A stretch of 6,935 bases of DNA from the NCBI GenBank assembly GCA_015654825.1, contig JAATGE010000168.1:1-6935 (forward strand). The letters are read 5' to 3'. Position 1 is the first letter of the stretch; every line of letters begins with the position of its first letter. The notes beneath the pieces are model-generated. The model saw only the letters and a program-made list of their open reading frames with translations. It had not been told where the DNA came from and ran no database searches. Source of the stretch: Rhodospirillales bacterium (GTDB lineage: Bacteria > Pseudomonadota > Alphaproteobacteria > Acetobacterales > Acetobacteraceae). Positions 1-5,527 of the stretch are shown piece by piece. Made by a program: the position numbers and the translations under genes.

Positions 1-573
1 ATGCGTGTCGGCGTGTCGCGGGCTGACCGCACGCTCCTTCTTGACCTCCGCGCCGGCCTGCTCGGCCACGACGACGCGGTAGCCGATGGGCGGTAGGGAG
101 CCGTCCCAGAACCCCTGGCGCGCATTCTCCTTCAAGGCGCGCAGCACATGCTTGGCGTTTTCCTTGGACTGGTATTCGTCGAACAGCGCCATGATCTGGC
201 GCATCATGACGTGCATCGGATCGTCGCCCATTTCCTGGGTGATCGAGACCAGCTTGACGCCGTTCTTCGCCAGCTTGCGGACGTAGAATTCCAGTTCGAA
301 ATGATCGCGGAAGAAGCGGCTGAATGAATGGACGATCACCACGTCGAATGGCGCGGGCTTGCTCGTGCCCGCCTCGATCCTGCGCTGGAATTCCGGGCGG
401 CGGTCGTTGGTGGCGGACGCGCCCGGCTCGACGTAGGTCTCGGCGAGCTGGTAGCCGCGAGACTGGCAATAGGCCTCGCCCTGCCGCTTCTGATCCGGAA
501 TGGACACATCGTGCTCCGCCTGGCGCGCCGTTGAGACGCGCAGATAGAGGGCGGCGCGTTGCGGCACGGTCAT
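1..573 (-). CDS. Large serine recombinase, N-terminal part (cut by the left window edge)
   Basis: This is the N-terminal 191 codons of a serine recombinase; the frame is open to base 1, so the C-terminus lies outside the window. These enzymes cut and rejoin DNA at specific sites through a serine nucleophile. The sequence shows the resolvase catalytic domain: LYLRVST at residues 9-15 with the likely nucleophile Ser14 and the conserved Arg12, a DRRPEF motif at 57-62, and HSFSRFFRD at 82-90 with conserved Ser and Arg. A long helix (ALFDEYQSKENAKHVLRAL) and a GFWDGSLPPIGY segment then open the Recombinase domain typical of the large-serine-recombinase class. The ATG at 573 is supported by AAGGAG at 583-588, nine bases upstream. 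The gene follows the 78-residue ORF after an 18-nt gap, so the two are probably co-transcribed. Whether it is an integrase, a transposon recombinase or a broken copy cannot be decided from this part. Confidence 0.93.
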   Translation of the reverse strand, partial: MTVPQRAALYLRVSTARQAEHDVSIPDQKRQGEAYCQSRGYQLAETYVEPGASATNDRRPEFQRRIEAGTSKPAPFDVVIVHSFSRFFRDHFELEFYVRKLAKNGVKLVSITQEMGDDPMHVMMRQIMALFDEYQSKENAKHVLRALKENARQGFWDGSLPPIGYRVVVAEQAGAEVKKERAVSPRHADTH

Positions 574-591
574 GCTGGCAATCTCCTTATC

Positions 592-828
592 TCATCGCGA
601 CGACCCGAACAGTTCGTCGAACACGTCGCCGAACCAAGCTTCGAACATATCCACCTCGGCATCCGTGACCGGCACGCGCACGGGCCAGTCGTCCACGACG
701 CGCCAAGTCTCAACGTCATGCTTGACGGGGCGGCCAAGGCGCGGCCAGGGGCCGGGCACGACATAGAGATCGGCAGGCAAGTCGCCGAACGTGGCGCGGT
801 CGCGCGGGGATGAGCGGTGCCGGGACAT
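592..828 (-). CDS. Small conserved-looking protein of unknown function upstream of the recombinase
   Basis: I do not recognise this 78-residue protein. It is acidic in its C-terminal half, with an aromatic and acidic segment (AEVDMFEAWFGDVFDELFG, about residues 57-75) predicted as an amphipathic helix. The middle has PGPWPRLGRP and DDWPVRVPV, which read like short beta strands. There is no signal peptide or membrane segment. It ends 18 nt before the recombinase start, and the recombinase ribosome-binding site lies in that gap, so a joint transcript is likely. No convincing Shine-Dalgarno precedes the ATG at 828, so the start is uncertain. It could be a recombinase accessory protein or a separate cargo gene; the association is seen, the role is not. 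Confidence 0.6.
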   Translation of the reverse strand: MSRHRSSPRDRATFGDLPADLYVVPGPWPRLGRPVKHDVETWRVVDDWPVRVPVTDAEVDMFEAWFGDVFDELFGSSR

Positions 829-907
829 TGCGGCAGGATCGCGTAAACACCCGGCGGGCGGAACGGCCGATCTCTACGCCACGGCACGCGCGCGCCCGTA
901 GGAAAGG

Positions 908-921
908 GAGCGGTCCCGCTC
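908..921. repeat. 14-bp interrupted palindrome
   Basis: GAGCGG-tc-CCGCTC is a perfect 6+6 inverted repeat about 80 bp upstream of the 78-residue gene. It could be a binding site for a dimeric regulator of the small gene and recombinase transcript. Palindromes of this size arise often by chance in GC-rich DNA. Confidence 0.3.
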
Positions 922-971
922 ACTTTGAACCATGATCGCTTGCGGGCCACCGGCCGGGGCGGCGGCAGGCG

Positions 972-1020
972 GTCAAGGCCGCAGCCGCGCAGCGGTGGCG
1001 CGGCACGCGCCAGCCTTGAC
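972..1020. repeat. Nested inverted repeats able to fold into a three-way junction
   Basis: An outer 8-bp stem pairs GTCAAGGC (972-979) with GCCTTGAC (1013-1020). Inside are two adjoining hairpins, CCGC-gca-GCGG (985-995) and TGGCGCG-gca-CGCGCCA (996-1012), which share the same GCA loop. The second hairpin ends exactly where the outer arm begins, and only 980-984 is left unpaired. It lies 44 bp beyond the antitoxin stop on the minus strand. No T-run follows in either direction, so a standard intrinsic terminator is unlikely. It may be a processing or attenuation structure, or a recombination or protein-binding site. Confidence 0.55.
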
Positions 1021-1064
1021 GGGCTGACGACGGTCCGGACTGCTCGCCGCCCAGCGGTCACGGC

Positions 1065-1442
1065 TCAACCCGCCTTGCGTGCGACCGTGAGCGGAAGGTC
1101 CAGCTCCACCCGGTCATGCGCCACCTTCGGCGTGATCCGCCCGCGCTCGCCGCGTTCCAGGCGGACGAGGCCATAGCCCGCCATCGTTCGCAGCGTGCGC
1201 GACAGGTTGGACTTCGCCTTGCCTGTGATCCGCGCCAGTTCATCGAGCGAGCCCGGGGCCTGCTCAACGATCACCCGCAGCAGGTCGCGGTTGCCGGCCG
1301 ACAAAACCTTGGCAAAGGACTCGGTCGAGGTGAACCACACCTTCGGCTCGTCGGGCGCGATGCGGTGCTCGCCGCGCGCCACGGCCATGGTTCGGGCCTT
1401 CATGTCCTCATAGCTGGCGATGCCCACTTTCAGGGTCGTCAT
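1065..1442 (-). CDS. Helix-turn-helix antitoxin partner of the TumE-like toxin
   Basis: This 125-residue protein has a winged helix-turn-helix fold of MarR type. Residues 51-90 (NRDLLRVIVEQAPGS, then LDELARITGKAKSNLSRTLR) form the helices and the recognition helix, and VRLERGERGR at 93-102 looks like the wing. The N-terminal 45 residues, including an EDMKARTMAVARGE helix, may contact the toxin. Its start codon overlaps the toxin stop as ATGA (1442-1439), and GAGGAG at 1450-1455 lies 7 nt upstream, inside the toxin gene, which indicates translational coupling. Known HTH antitoxins neutralise the toxin and repress their own operon. The toxin-first order and the adjacent inverted repeat at 1801-1825 fit this. 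The pairing is inferred from gene order and toxin family resemblance. Confidence 0.8.
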   Translation of the reverse strand: MTTLKVGIASYEDMKARTMAVARGEHRIAPDEPKVWFTSTESFAKVLSAGNRDLLRVIVEQAPGSLDELARITGKAKSNLSRTLRTMAGYGLVRLERGERGRITPKVAHDRVELDLPLTVARKAG

Positions 1443-1795
1443 GGGATCACTCCTCTCTCGCGTAACACCGCGTCCACCGTGGTCCAGAAGTCGCCGAGCA
1501 GCGTCGCCGCGTCCCGGTAGTCGTAAGCCTTGATCGTCCGCAGCCGGTGGCGATGGTCCTGCGGCTCGCCGCGTTTCTGCCGCGCCACCGGATGGGCGTT
1601 GTCGAAGCCGACCAGCCGCTCGCCATCCGGGCCGTGCAGCGTCAGCGAGTAATCGAGCCCGTGCGGCTTCTCGGGTGATTCTGGCACCCTCGTCACCACG
1701 ACCCGGACCCAGTGGCCGCCCTCCGGGTCCACGACGAGCACCTGGCCGTCGAGGTCGAGCAGCACATCGAGGGTCGGGTCGCGTGGCTCAGTCAC
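1439..1795 (-). CDS. Toxin of the TumE family (formerly DUF6516)
   Basis: This 118-residue protein matches the layout of TumE-type toxins: a beta-rich N-terminal half (DLDGQVLVVDPEGG, VRVVVTRV), a conserved tyrosine in DYSLTLHGPDGERLVGFDNAHP at residues 48-69, a DHRHR cluster at 80-84, and a C-terminal helix (DAATLLGDFWTTVDAVLRE) at 95-113. The FDNA and H-R-H positions are the likely active residues by analogy with the family. Translation starts at GTG (1795); an ATG at 1800 is out of frame and stops after two codons, so it is not used. The gene is first in a two-gene operon and overlaps the antitoxin by 4 nt. No clear Shine-Dalgarno is present before the GTG, so the transcript may be leaderless or poorly translated. 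Family assignment comes from motif pattern alone. Confidence 0.72.
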   Translation of the reverse strand: MTEPRDPTLDVLLDLDGQVLVVDPEGGHWVRVVVTRVPESPEKPHGLDYSLTLHGPDGERLVGFDNAHPVARQKRGEPQDHRHRLRTIKAYDYRDAATLLGDFWTTVDAVLRERGVIP

Positions 1796-1800
1796 GGCAT

Positions 1801-1825
1801 AGAGTTATCAGAATGAAGCAACTCT
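1801..1825. promoter_or_regulatory. Candidate operator upstream of the toxin-antitoxin operon
   Basis: AGAGTT (1801-1806) and AACTCT (1820-1825) form a 6-bp inverted repeat with a 13-nt spacer, beginning 5 bp upstream of the toxin GTG. The place is right for autoregulation by the HTH antitoxin. The local sequence is AT-richer than its surroundings and could include the promoter, but no convincing -35/-10 pair is visible. Confidence 0.4.
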
Positions 1826-1883
1826 GTCGAGCGTATTGGCCGGCGGTGTGCGGATGGCGCTCGGATCGTTGATGTCATTGGTC

Positions 1884-1929
1884 TTTCGGCGGAAACGGCT
1901 GGTAGCCTCGATATTGCGATTCGCCGAAA
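1884..1929. repeat. Inverted repeat, 8-bp arms
   Basis: TTTCGGCG (1884-1891) and CGCCGAAA (1922-1929) are exact inverted arms with 30 bp between them. Within the spacer, GGCT-ggt-AGCC forms a small secondary hairpin. No T-run follows on either strand, so it is not an obvious terminator. Confidence 0.45.
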
Positions 1930-1958
1930 CTCCCAATCATACCAACCAGATACGCGGC

Positions 1959-1990
1959 CGGGACGGCCAGGCTTTTCCCTTGCCGTCCCG
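1959..1990. repeat. Strong imperfect hairpin
   Basis: CGGGACGGC (1959-1967) pairs with GCCGTCCCG (1982-1990) over 9 bp. After one C-T mismatch, AGG (1969-1971) pairs with CCT (1978-1980), leaving a 6-nt loop CTTTTC. This is one of the most stable-looking structures in the window. It lacks a T tail on either side. Its right arm is part of the direct repeat at 1971-1988. Confidence 0.5.
1971..1988 (+). repeat. Direct repeat copy 1 (18 nt, 16 identical to copy 2)
   Basis: GCTTTTCCCTTGCCGTCC matches 2143-2160 at 16 of 18 positions; the differences are CC against AT in the middle. The two copies begin 172 bp apart. Copy 1 forms the loop and right arm of the 1959-1990 hairpin, while copy 2 has no matching left arm. 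Confidence 0.5.
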
Positions 1991-2142
1991 CATTCTCCCC
2001 GCCAGAGCCCGTAAAACCGCGATGGGTGGCGCAATTAGCGTTGATTTCACAGACTTTTCCGTAAAAGCGGCACCATCCCCTTTCCGGCGGCACTGCCCTA
2101 ACCCTTTGACCGACCACAGCAAACCGAGCGAAGGGAGGCGTT

Positions 2143-2160
2143 GCTTTTATCTTGCCGTCC
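2143..2160 (+). repeat. Direct repeat copy 2 (18 nt)
   Basis: GCTTTTATCTTGCCGTCC is the partner of 1971-1988. It ends 61 bp upstream of the HNH start codon, within its likely promoter or leader. Confidence 0.5.
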
Positions 2161-2221
2161 GAATCCGTTACGCTCGACTGCCGCTCACCAAAGGCGATTC
2201 CAACCCGAAACCCAGAGATTC

Positions 2222-3118
2222 ATGAAGTTCGAGATCGACCGCCTGATCGATTATGATGACGACGAGATCCTCGCCGAACTGAAGCGTGTTGCCGCGATTG
2301 CGCCGGTCGGCACCTTCTCACGCCGAGTTTTCGAACAGCATTCGCGCGTCTCAGCGAAGACGGTGAGGCGGCGGTTTGGCTCTTGGGAGGCTGCGCTTCA
2401 GCAGGCACAACTGCAGAACAGATACAGCGGCGCGGTTGTTACCGAGAAGCAGATGGTGTCCGTCGCCAAGCAGATGACGGATGCCGAATTGATCGATGAA
2501 CTGCGGCGCGTCGCCTTAAATCTGGGCCGAGATGTTGTGACGACCCGCGACGTCGACGAGCATAGCCGGGTCGGGTCAGCGATTTTTCGCCGCCGGTTTG
2601 GGTCGTGGAAATCGGCCATGGAGAGCGCCGGGCTTGAGGTTGCACGGTCAGGGCAGCGCTTCACGAACGACGAATTATTTGAGAACCTTCTTGCTGTCTG
2701 GACGCATTACGGGCGTGCGCCAACGTACGATGAAATGCGCGAAATACCATCGCGCGTAACGGCCGACACCTACAAGGAGCGGTTCAAAACTTGGAACCGA
2801 GCGCTTGCCGCATTCGTGGAGCGTGCAAACGCGGAGCCTGAGCCTTTGCCGACAGTCGAGCCAGCGGTGCCGATTCAAAAGGTTGAGCGTGTCGCCGAAG
2901 ACGTGCGCAAAATAGGACTTGGCCTACGGTTCCGCGTTCTGCATCGCGACCGATTTCGATGCGTGCTCTGCGGAGACCACCCGGCACGCAATGCCGATTG
3001 TGTGCTTCACGTCGACCACGTTATCCCATGGGCGAATGGCGGCAGAACGAGGGAGAACAACCTGCGAACCCTCTGCGCCACGTGCAACGTCGGGCGCGGG
3101 AACAGATTCTCGGATTGA
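2222..3118 (+). CDS. HNH endonuclease with three homing-endonuclease-associated repeats
   Basis: This 298-residue protein joins a DNA-binding repeat array to an HNH nuclease domain. Three HNH_repeat-type units are visible at about residues 13-64, 86-138 and 147-203. Each runs from a D-x-E-[IL] helix through a short Pro or Thr turn to SRV and [RK]RFGSW or its variant ERFKTW. A Pro/Glu-rich linker (204-218) leads to the HNH domain at about 232-298. It has two zinc-type pairs, CVLC (247-250) and CATC (285-288), the core HVDHV (263-267) with catalytic-type His, and ENNL (278-281) with the conserved Asn. All key residues are present, so it is probably active. The ATG at 2222 is preferred because the first repeat begins a few residues later; its Shine-Dalgarno is weak. 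A TTG at 2141 would add 27 residues that do not look like protein. HNH_repeat proteins are usually phage or mobile-element nucleases; the target here is unknown. Confidence 0.9.
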   Translation: MKFEIDRLIDYDDDEILAELKRVAAIAPVGTFSRRVFEQHSRVSAKTVRRRFGSWEAALQQAQLQNRYSGAVVTEKQMVSVAKQMTDAELIDELRRVALNLGRDVVTTRDVDEHSRVGSAIFRRRFGSWKSAMESAGLEVARSGQRFTNDELFENLLAVWTHYGRAPTYDEMREIPSRVTADTYKERFKTWNRALAAFVERANAEPEPLPTVEPAVPIQKVERVAEDVRKIGLGLRFRVLHRDRFRCVLCGDHPARNADCVLHVDHVIPWANGGRTRENNLRTLCATCNVGRGNRFSD

Positions 3119-3144
3119 GTTTGCGTGTGTACCCGGCAGGGCGC

Positions 3145-3177
3145 GTCTACGGTCAGCTATAGGGCTATGGCGTAGAC
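3145..3177. repeat. Hairpin downstream of the HNH gene
   Basis: GTCTACG (3145-3151) pairs with CGTAGAC (3171-3177), and AGC with GCT can close an inner loop. It starts 27 bp after the HNH stop. No T-run follows, so it may be an RNA 3'-end stabiliser or a factor-dependent stop rather than an intrinsic terminator. Confidence 0.4.
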
Positions 3178-3320
3178 ATAGTGCTCATCATCGTCGGTCA
3201 TGGCCCGCCAGAAACCTGTTTCGTCAGTTCATTCAGTTTGAATGCAATACGAAATAGCCAGGTTTTTCTGAGCCACAGCACCGTTTCCTGTGAGCGGCCT
3301 AACGTTCGTCGCGAGGGACG

Positions 3321-3348
3321 GGCCTGCAGCCGCGGACCGGCGCAGGCC
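3321..3348 (+). terminator. Bulged GC-rich hairpin, possible weak terminator
   Basis: GGCCTGC (3321-3327) pairs with GCAGGCC (3342-3348), and after a bulged A, GCCG (3329-3332) pairs with CGGC (3338-3341), closing a 5-nt loop. This is 11 bp of nearly all-GC stem. It is followed by a perfect palindrome AAATGCATTT (3350-3359) and TTTT, not by an immediate U-tract. It could end plus-strand transcription from the HNH gene before the DUF3494 promoter. Its terminator role is tentative. Confidence 0.35.
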
Positions 3349-3501
3349 GAAATGCATTTTATCGATCGAGCAAGCCAGACCGGTCAAAGGTCACGCGTCC
3401 ATTTAACAAGACGATTTGATTGAATAATTTGGTAGACGCCGCAGATTTTAAGGCATAGACAATCATTGGTCAGCCGTAATTTTTAGACAATTCGACGCCA
3501 C

Positions 3502-3506
3502 AGGAG
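3502..3506 (+). promoter_or_regulatory. Ribosome-binding site deciding a TTG start
   Basis: AGGAG lies 7 nt before the TTG at 3514. No in-frame ATG occurs before the signal peptide, so this site fixes TTG as the start codon of the DUF3494 gene. Confidence 0.8.
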
Positions 3507-3513
3507 AAAAAAG

Positions 3514-4245
3514 TTGTTCAAATCAAAACGAGGAATTTGCGCGCTGCCGATATTACTGGCAGCAACGTTTTCGGCACCGTCGGCTTTTGCCGCAGGTCCG
3601 TCGACAGTGGTCCTTCGGCATGCCGCGCGGTACGTGATCTTGTCGGAATCGGGCATCACCGATGTCCCGGGCTCGGCCGTGAAAGGGAACGTCGGCACCA
3701 GCCCCATTACAGGCGCTGCGAATCTGTTGAGTTGCTCTGAGGTTACCGGGCGAATCATCTCTGTTGATGCGACAGGCCCGTCCCCGTGCAGTCTTGTCCA
3801 TCCGGCACTCCTGGGTCACGCCATTTCGGACATGCAAACTGCCTACACCGACGCAGCCGGCCGTACGCCGGACGTAAGCGAACTCGGAGGCGGTCAAATC
3901 GGTGGTCTGACTATCCCGCCAGGCGTCTACAGCTGGAGTGGGAACGTCACGATATCATCCAACGTAACGCTCCAAGGTACTAAAAAGGACGTCTGGATAT
4001 TTCAGGTCGCGCAGGATGTCGATATCGCTGCGGCGACGGCGGTGATGCTCAGCGGCGGAGCCCGGCCCCACAACATCTATTGGCAGGTCGCAGGCAAGGT
4101 GACGATGGGGACGACGGCGCACTTCGAGGGCACCATACTCGCCAAGACATCGATCGCGATGCTTACAGGTGCATCGATCAACGGCAGGCTGCTGGCCCAG
4201 ACTGCGGTAACGCTACAGAAAAACGTAGTTACGTTCGCCCGTTAA
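3514..4245 (+). CDS. Secreted DUF3494 (ice-binding-protein-like) protein
   Basis: This 243-residue protein is a signal peptide plus a single DUF3494 (Ice_binding) domain, the discontinuous beta-solenoid fold of bacterial and microalgal ice-binding proteins. The signal peptide has basic residues 3-6, a hydrophobic core at 8-19 and a likely cut after AFA (26). Family hallmarks are YVILSESGITDVPGSAVKGNVGTSPIT (40-66), DMQTAYTDAAGRT (106-118), GGLTIPPGVY (130-139), DVWIFQVA (159-166), NIYWQVAGKVTMGTTAHFEG (187-206), and TGASINGRLLAQTAVTL (218-234). Cys74 and Cys92 could form a disulfide in the insert. No cell-wall or PEP-CTERM anchor is seen, so it is probably released or periplasmic. Many relatives come from non-cold organisms, so ice binding is not certain. 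It starts with TTG and converges on the minus-strand operon. Confidence 0.93.
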   Translation: MFKSKRGICALPILLAATFSAPSAFAAGPSTVVLRHAARYVILSESGITDVPGSAVKGNVGTSPITGAANLLSCSEVTGRIISVDATGPSPCSLVHPALLGHAISDMQTAYTDAAGRTPDVSELGGGQIGGLTIPPGVYSWSGNVTISSNVTLQGTKKDVWIFQVAQDVDIAAATAVMLSGGARPHNIYWQVAGKVTMGTTAHFEGTILAKTSIAMLTGASINGRLLAQTAVTLQKNVVTFAR

Positions 4246-4259
4246 CGCCAGACGCCTCG

Positions 4260-4282
4260 GGTGGGGGGCCTCGTCCTCCACC
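4260..4282 (+). terminator. GC-rich stem-loop after the DUF3494 gene
   Basis: GGTGGGGG (4260-4267) pairs with CCTCCACC (4275-4282) over 8 bp with one G-T wobble and a 7-nt loop, 15 bp after the stop. Only TT follows, so it is a weak intrinsic-terminator candidate, but the position between convergent genes fits. Confidence 0.4.
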
Positions 4283-4400
4283 TTGAGCGCGCCGGGACAA
4301 CCGACTTACGCTTCCGCCGGCTCGCCATTCGTTGTTCTCGTTTTCTCTACGCAACACTCAATTACAGCGCGTCACCTACTACAATCGCAGCTTCATCCAC

Positions 4401-4425
4401 CTGGGTTCGCCAATTACACACCCAG
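4401..4425 (-). repeat. Inverted repeat downstream of the secreted-protein operon
   Basis: CTGGGT (4401-4406) and ACCCAG (4420-4425) are 6-bp inverted arms with a 13-nt spacer, 20 bp beyond the stop of the minus-strand gene ending at 4445. It may help 3'-end formation; no T-run supports a standard terminator. Confidence 0.3.
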
Positions 4426-4444
4426 CACTGTAACGGCGTCGCGC

Positions 4445-5440
4445 CTAAAAATAATCCACCGTAAAGTCGACATTTCCAAAAAGCGCCTTCACCTTCGCAG
4501 GGCTGTCTTCAAGAAACAAATTGCCGGCAACATCACTCGCGCCATAGGCGACCACCTGCCAAACCCCTGGGAGCACGCCAAGAACCTGGCCTGGAATCAC
4601 TATGTCGAACGTTCCGTTGAGCTCGGCCAGCGGCGCAACCTGATTAGCTTCATAGCCACCCGGCACCTTGGATTCCATATTGATAACGATAATCGGCGTC
4701 GAAACTCCTGATACGTCGTCCGCCGCCGTCAGGCTGGCCTTGAACACCGATTGTGGGTCATTGAGGTTCACCTTGCGCGTCAGGACGTCGCCAGCGGATA
4801 TCGTTGGCGGGGTAAAATCCGGCGTGCCGGTATTGATGACATTGATCGCGGTCGCCGAAAATATCTTGTCGAGTTTTTTCGCCGAATATGTCGTCATTTG
4901 ATAGTTCGCATCAGTGATTTCGACATTGGTTAGCGTCCAGTTGCCTGGTTCCGCGTACAGGCCTGCTCCCGGTGTCTGCGGCGCCTGAAAGGTCAATGAG
5001 CCATGTTTTGGTCTAACGTAGGGCTCGTAATAGGCGCAGACGACTGATTGGCCGTGCGGTGACGTAAAGGTCGCGACAACGGAAAACACGCCGGCCGGCG
5101 CGTTGAACGATACCTCCACTGTCGGGGCCAACCCCGGCGCCACCGCGACATTCAATGTCGTCGACAATATCTTGCCCGCCGTAATTCTGGGATATCCCGA
5201 TTCACCCGCCGCCGCCTCGGTGGTGGGATGAAGCAGCGCCGTTGCTTCCGCCACCGGATAGCGGGCAAAATCCATCGCACGCCTTGCTTCTCGAACAGCT
5301 TCAGCCGCAGTTTGGCCCGGCTTCATCACAACAATCCAGGGTCGCACCGCCGCCGCGGGGTTAGCGCGCTGGGCAAGACAAGCCGCCGGATATTGCGCCA
5401 GCAGCGCCGCAACGTAAATCCAATTGAATTTCGAAGCCAT
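4445..5440 (-). CDS. Secreted two-domain beta-sandwich protein, paralog B
   Basis: I do not recognise a named family. The 331-residue product has a signal peptide (hydrophobic 7-19, likely cut after CLA at 23). It is followed by a strand-helix segment PWIVVMKPGQTAAEAVREARRA (34-55). A first predicted beta-sandwich region lies at about 83-180, with the TSPHGQ motif (126-131), GLYAEPGNWTL and a YEP motif. The second, from about 205, contains TPDFTPPTISAGDVL, then FKASLTAADDVSGV (232-245) and AYGASDVAGN near the end. The DD-x-SGV and DVAGN signatures are typical of bacterial Ig-like domains. Start at 5440 is chosen over 5488 because GGAGA (5448-5452) lies 7 nt upstream and the signal peptide begins there. 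It ends TAG at 4445. It is a paralog of the 5528-6526 product, with colinear motifs and nearly equal length. Confidence 0.85.
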   Translation of the reverse strand: MASKFNWIYVAALLAQYPAACLAQRANPAAAVRPWIVVMKPGQTAAEAVREARRAMDFARYPVAEATALLHPTTEAAAGESGYPRITAGKILSTTLNVAVAPGLAPTVEVSFNAPAGVFSVVATFTSPHGQSVVCAYYEPYVRPKHGSLTFQAPQTPGAGLYAEPGNWTLTNVEITDANYQMTTYSAKKLDKIFSATAINVINTGTPDFTPPTISAGDVLTRKVNLNDPQSVFKASLTAADDVSGVSTPIIVINMESKVPGGYEANQVAPLAELNGTFDIVIPGQVLGVLPGVWQVVAYGASDVAGNLFLEDSPAKVKALFGNVDFTVDYF

Positions 5441-5447
5441 CTTGCTT

Positions 5448-5452
5448 TCTCC
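5448..5452 (-). promoter_or_regulatory. Ribosome-binding site of paralog B
   Basis: GGAGA on the minus strand, 7 nt before the ATG at 5440, decides this start over the upstream in-frame ATG at 5488. Confidence 0.7.
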
Positions 5453-5527
5453 AAACCTGAACGGGACCTCGCGCGGGCAGATCCCCATATAAAAGCGTGA
5501 ACCCGCCGCCCGTATGCCGCCGTTTCG

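Larger units (their letters stand above)
1796..2221. other. Gene-free, repeat-rich intergenic region
   Basis: This stretch between the divergent toxin operon and the HNH gene holds no ORF that looks like protein on either strand. It must carry the promoters of both flanking transcripts. It contains inverted repeats at 1801-1825, 1884-1929 and 1959-1990, an 18-nt near-identical direct repeat (1971-1988 and 2143-2160), and a 12-nt direct repeat, CCGTAAAA followed by sCGs, at 2009-2020 and 2059-2070. A CTTTT-ccgt-AAAAG mini-hairpin lies at 2054-2067. Such density suggests a regulatory or recombination region, or the remnant of an element end. Confidence 0.6.
3119..3513. other. Gene-free region between the HNH and DUF3494 genes
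   Basis: No convincing coding sequence is seen here. The GC-rich first part carries two hairpins (3145-3177 and 3321-3348) that may end HNH transcription. From about 3400 the DNA turns AT-rich and must contain the promoter and leader of the DUF3494 gene. The octamer TAGACAAT occurs at 3456-3463 and 3484-3491, with a further TAGAC at 3433. AATAAT at 3423-3428 resembles a -10 box, but no good -35 is properly spaced. Confidence 0.6.

Noticed and set aside
1..573. Possible frameshift near the left end of the recombinase
   Set aside because: The last codons (KKERAVSPRHADTH) differ from the usual wording but still fit the start of the Recombinase domain, and the frame stays open to the edge.
324..668. 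114-codon plus-strand ORF opposite the recombinase
   Set aside because: It is antisense to a clear catalytic domain and has low-complexity Arg/Pro composition.
570..1061. 163-codon minus-strand ORF overlapping the small gene
   Set aside because: Arg/Pro/Ala-rich composition without domains; it overlaps the 78-residue gene in another frame and runs through the three-way junction. It looks like a GC-driven open frame.
1959..1990. Rho-independent terminator
   Set aside because: The stem is strong, but neither strand has a T-run after it, so it is reported only as an inverted repeat.
2141..2221. N-terminal extension of the HNH protein from TTG at 2141
   Set aside because: The 27 added residues do not resemble the family, and the GGGAGG upstream is only 2 nt from the TTG, too close for normal use.
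1836..2225. Plus-strand 129-codon ORF and minus-strand ORFs in 1792-2122
   Set aside because: They span the inverted and direct repeats, show no recognisable domain or convincing ribosome-binding site, and compete with each other for the same DNA.
4283..4711. 142-codon plus-strand ORF at the convergent junction
   Set aside because: Mostly antisense to the end of paralog B; no ribosome-binding site and no recognisable domain.
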